A DNA stretch of 64,000 bases from Candidatus Merdisoma merdipullorum (GTDB lineage: Bacteria; Bacillota; Clostridia; Lachnospirales; Lachnospiraceae). The position numbers were made by a program, and so were the translations under genes. The stretch is taken from the NCBI GenBank assembly GCA_018715645.1, contig DVLE01000084.1, positions 1 to 64,000 of the forward strand, read 5' to 3'. Within the stretch, counting starts at the first letter, position 1. Each line of letters opens with the position of its first letter. Shown piece after piece: positions 62,749-64,000 of the stretch. The notes beneath the pieces are model-generated. The model saw only the letters and a list, made by a program, of their open reading frames with translations, made no database searches and was not told the DNA's origin.

Positions 62749-64000
62749 AGCTGCCAAGAGTGATGCTTTCCGCTCCTGCAAGCGGCAGCGGAAAGACGCT
62801 GATCACCTGCGGGATTTTGCAGGCTTTTGTAAACCGGGGATACAAGACGGCCTCCTTTAAATGTGGGCCTGATTATATTGATCCCATGTTTCACAGCCGC
62901 GTGATTGGTACGGAGTCAGGAAATCTGGATACTTTTTTTACGGATTACAAGACGACACGGTATCTGTTCGGACACATTGCTTCGGAGGCGGAGATCTCAG
63001 TCATTGAAGGCGTCATGGGCTATTATGATGGCCTTGGCGGAATTTCAGAGAGGGCAAGCTCTGCGGATGTGGCGGCAGCTCTGGAAGCGCCGGTGGTGCT
63101 GGTGGTAAACTGCCGGGGCATGAGTATTTCCGTGCTTGCGCTTATCAAAGGATTTCTGGAGTTTGAGCGTCCAAGGCGTATTCAGGGCGTGATCTTAAAC
63201 CAGCTTCCGGCTGGGCTGTATCAGGACCTGAAGGACGAGATCGAGTCGCGGATTCCGGTCAGAGTGCTGGGCTATGTGCCAAAGACCGAGGAGCTTGCTC
63301 TGGAAAGCCGCCATCTGGGGCTTGTGCTGCCCGACGAAGTGGAAAAGCTGAAGGAAAAGCTGAACCGGCTGGCGTCGCTTTTAGAGGAGACGGTGGATCT
63401 GGACGCGCTTATGGCCATGGCCTATGAAGCGCCGGAGCTTGCTTTTGAAACTCCAAAGCTTCCGAAGCTTTCCGGAACGAGTACGGTCAGAATCGGAGTG
63501 GCCAGGGACGAAGCCTTCTGCTTTACCTATCGGGATAATCTTCATATGCTGGAACAAATGGGAGCCGAGCTTGTGCCATTTTCCCCTCTTTCGGATCAAA
63601 ACCTTCCTGAAGGGATTCAGGGCTTGATCTTAAGCGGAGGTTATCCGGAGCTTCATGCGGCGAGACTGTCTGAAAATCAGTCCATGCGGGAGGAGATTCG
63701 CCGGGCGGTGACCGGAGGGATTCCCTGTATCGCCGAGTGCGGCGGCTTTTTGTATCTGCACAGATCGCTGGAGGGCGAGGATGGGAAAACATATCCGATG
63801 GCGGGAGTGTTTGACGCGGCTGCCTACCGGACCGGAAAGCTGTCGAGATTTGGCTATATTACGCTGACGGCCAGACAGTCCCAGCTTCTTCTGCCGGAAG
63901 GCGGCCAGATCCGGGGACATGAATTTCACTATTGGGAAAGTGAGAGCTGCGGGGCTTCCATGCGGGCGAAGAAGCCTTTGCGGAAGCGGAGCTGGGACTG
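62745..64000 (+). CDS. cbiA: Cobyrinate a,c-diamide synthase (3' end outside window)
   Basis: Amidates the a and c side chains using glutamine and ATP. It starts with GTG overlapping the preceding stop; 418 residues are visible. Features: VMLSAPASGSGKTLITCGIL (P-loop), FKCGPDYIDPMFH, EGVMGYYDGLGG, and the glutaminase Cys in CIAECGGFLYL near residue 331, then GHEFHYW near residue 391. The frame is still open at the window end; about 40 residues are missing compared with the family. Confidence 0.95.
   Translation, partial: MKLPRVMLSAPASGSGKTLITCGILQAFVNRGYKTASFKCGPDYIDPMFHSRVIGTESGNLDTFFTDYKTTRYLFGHIASEAEISVIEGVMGYYDGLGGISERASSADVAAALEAPVVLVVNCRGMSISVLALIKGFLEFERPRRIQGVILNQLPAGLYQDLKDEIESRIPVRVLGYVPKTEELALESRHLGLVLPDEVEKLKEKLNRLASLLEETVDLDALMAMAYEAPELAFETPKLPKLSGTSTVRIGVARDEAFCFTYRDNLHMLEQMGAELVPFSPLSDQNLPEGIQGLILSGGYPELHAARLSENQSMREEIRRAVTGGIPCIAECGGFLYLHRSLEGEDGKTYPMAGVFDAAAYRTGKLSRFGYITLTARQSQLLLPEGGQIRGHEFHYWESESCGASMRAKKPLRKRSWD

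Overview
This window looks like chromosome from a strictly anaerobic Bacillota of the Lachnospiraceae type. The evidence is a meso-DAP-type MurE, a PASTA-kinase/phosphatase cluster, a SCIFF peptide with its radical-SAM maturase, TIGR04086, DUF1540 and YugP family proteins, HemZ, and an early-cobalt (anaerobic, cbi-type) cobalamin pathway. No rRNA, tRNA, prophage, transposase or CRISPR array was recognised. Most space is dense, co-directional, core-like coding sequence with overlapping starts and stops.

Layout. 1-14.6 kb: a truncated sugar epimerase gene, then a long rightward cluster murE-priA-def-fmt-yugP-rsmB-rlmN-stp-prkC-rsgA-rpe-thiN (cell wall, replication restart, translation, Ser/Thr phospho-signalling). 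14.8-18.3 kb: an HPr-like protein without the catalytic His, an XPD/DinG-type iron-sulfur helicase with a nuclease-like N-terminus that may be read from a leaderless mRNA, and a DUF1287 protein. 18.2-23.7 kb: a leftward three-gene unit, two paralogous ~760-residue membrane proteins flanking a LysR regulator. 24-29.8 kb: single-chain purL, a GT-C-like membrane protein and a DUF1540 Cys-rich protein. 29.8-33.9 kb: TIGR04086 membrane protein, divergent from the SCIFF system (47-residue scfA, too short for ordinary ORF calling, then scfB) and recJ. scfA and scfB are separated by 325 bp holding a chain of six hairpins. 34-45.3 kb: apt-relA, an MBL hydrolase-hemZ-HD-GYP-hisS-aspS run and small leftward orphan genes. 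Two intergenic arrays (34815-35017 and 44711-45022) are built of 40-41 bp units bounded by CTACGGAT/ATCCGTAG, with 14-nt linkers and a 54/55-bp period.

45.4-64 kb: an FGGY sugar kinase, then a large cobalamin operon. It has its own promoter and a cobalamin riboswitch with terminator. The order is tcdA-like, cbiL, cbiF, hemA, cbiH, a hemC-cobA-hemD fusion, cobD, cbiP, cbiC, cobT, cbiD, cbiG, a cbiJ-cbiE-cbiT fusion, and cbiA (cut by the window end). HemA supplies 5-carbon tetrapyrrole precursor. The fusion protein carries hydroxymethylbilane to precorrin-2, the Cbi enzymes contract and methylate the ring, CbiA/CbiP amidate it, and CobD/CobT supply nucleotide-loop parts. No cobalt chelatase, precorrin-2 dehydrogenase, CbiB, CobU or CobS is visible here.

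The most unusual signals are the two 54/55-bp inverted-repeat arrays, the hairpin chain splitting the SCIFF locus, a ThiF/TcdA-family gene placed first under B12 riboswitch control, and an intergenic 12-mer (CCCTTGTCAATT) found at three places. All assignments are from reading the sequence and recalling families; nothing was searched against a database.
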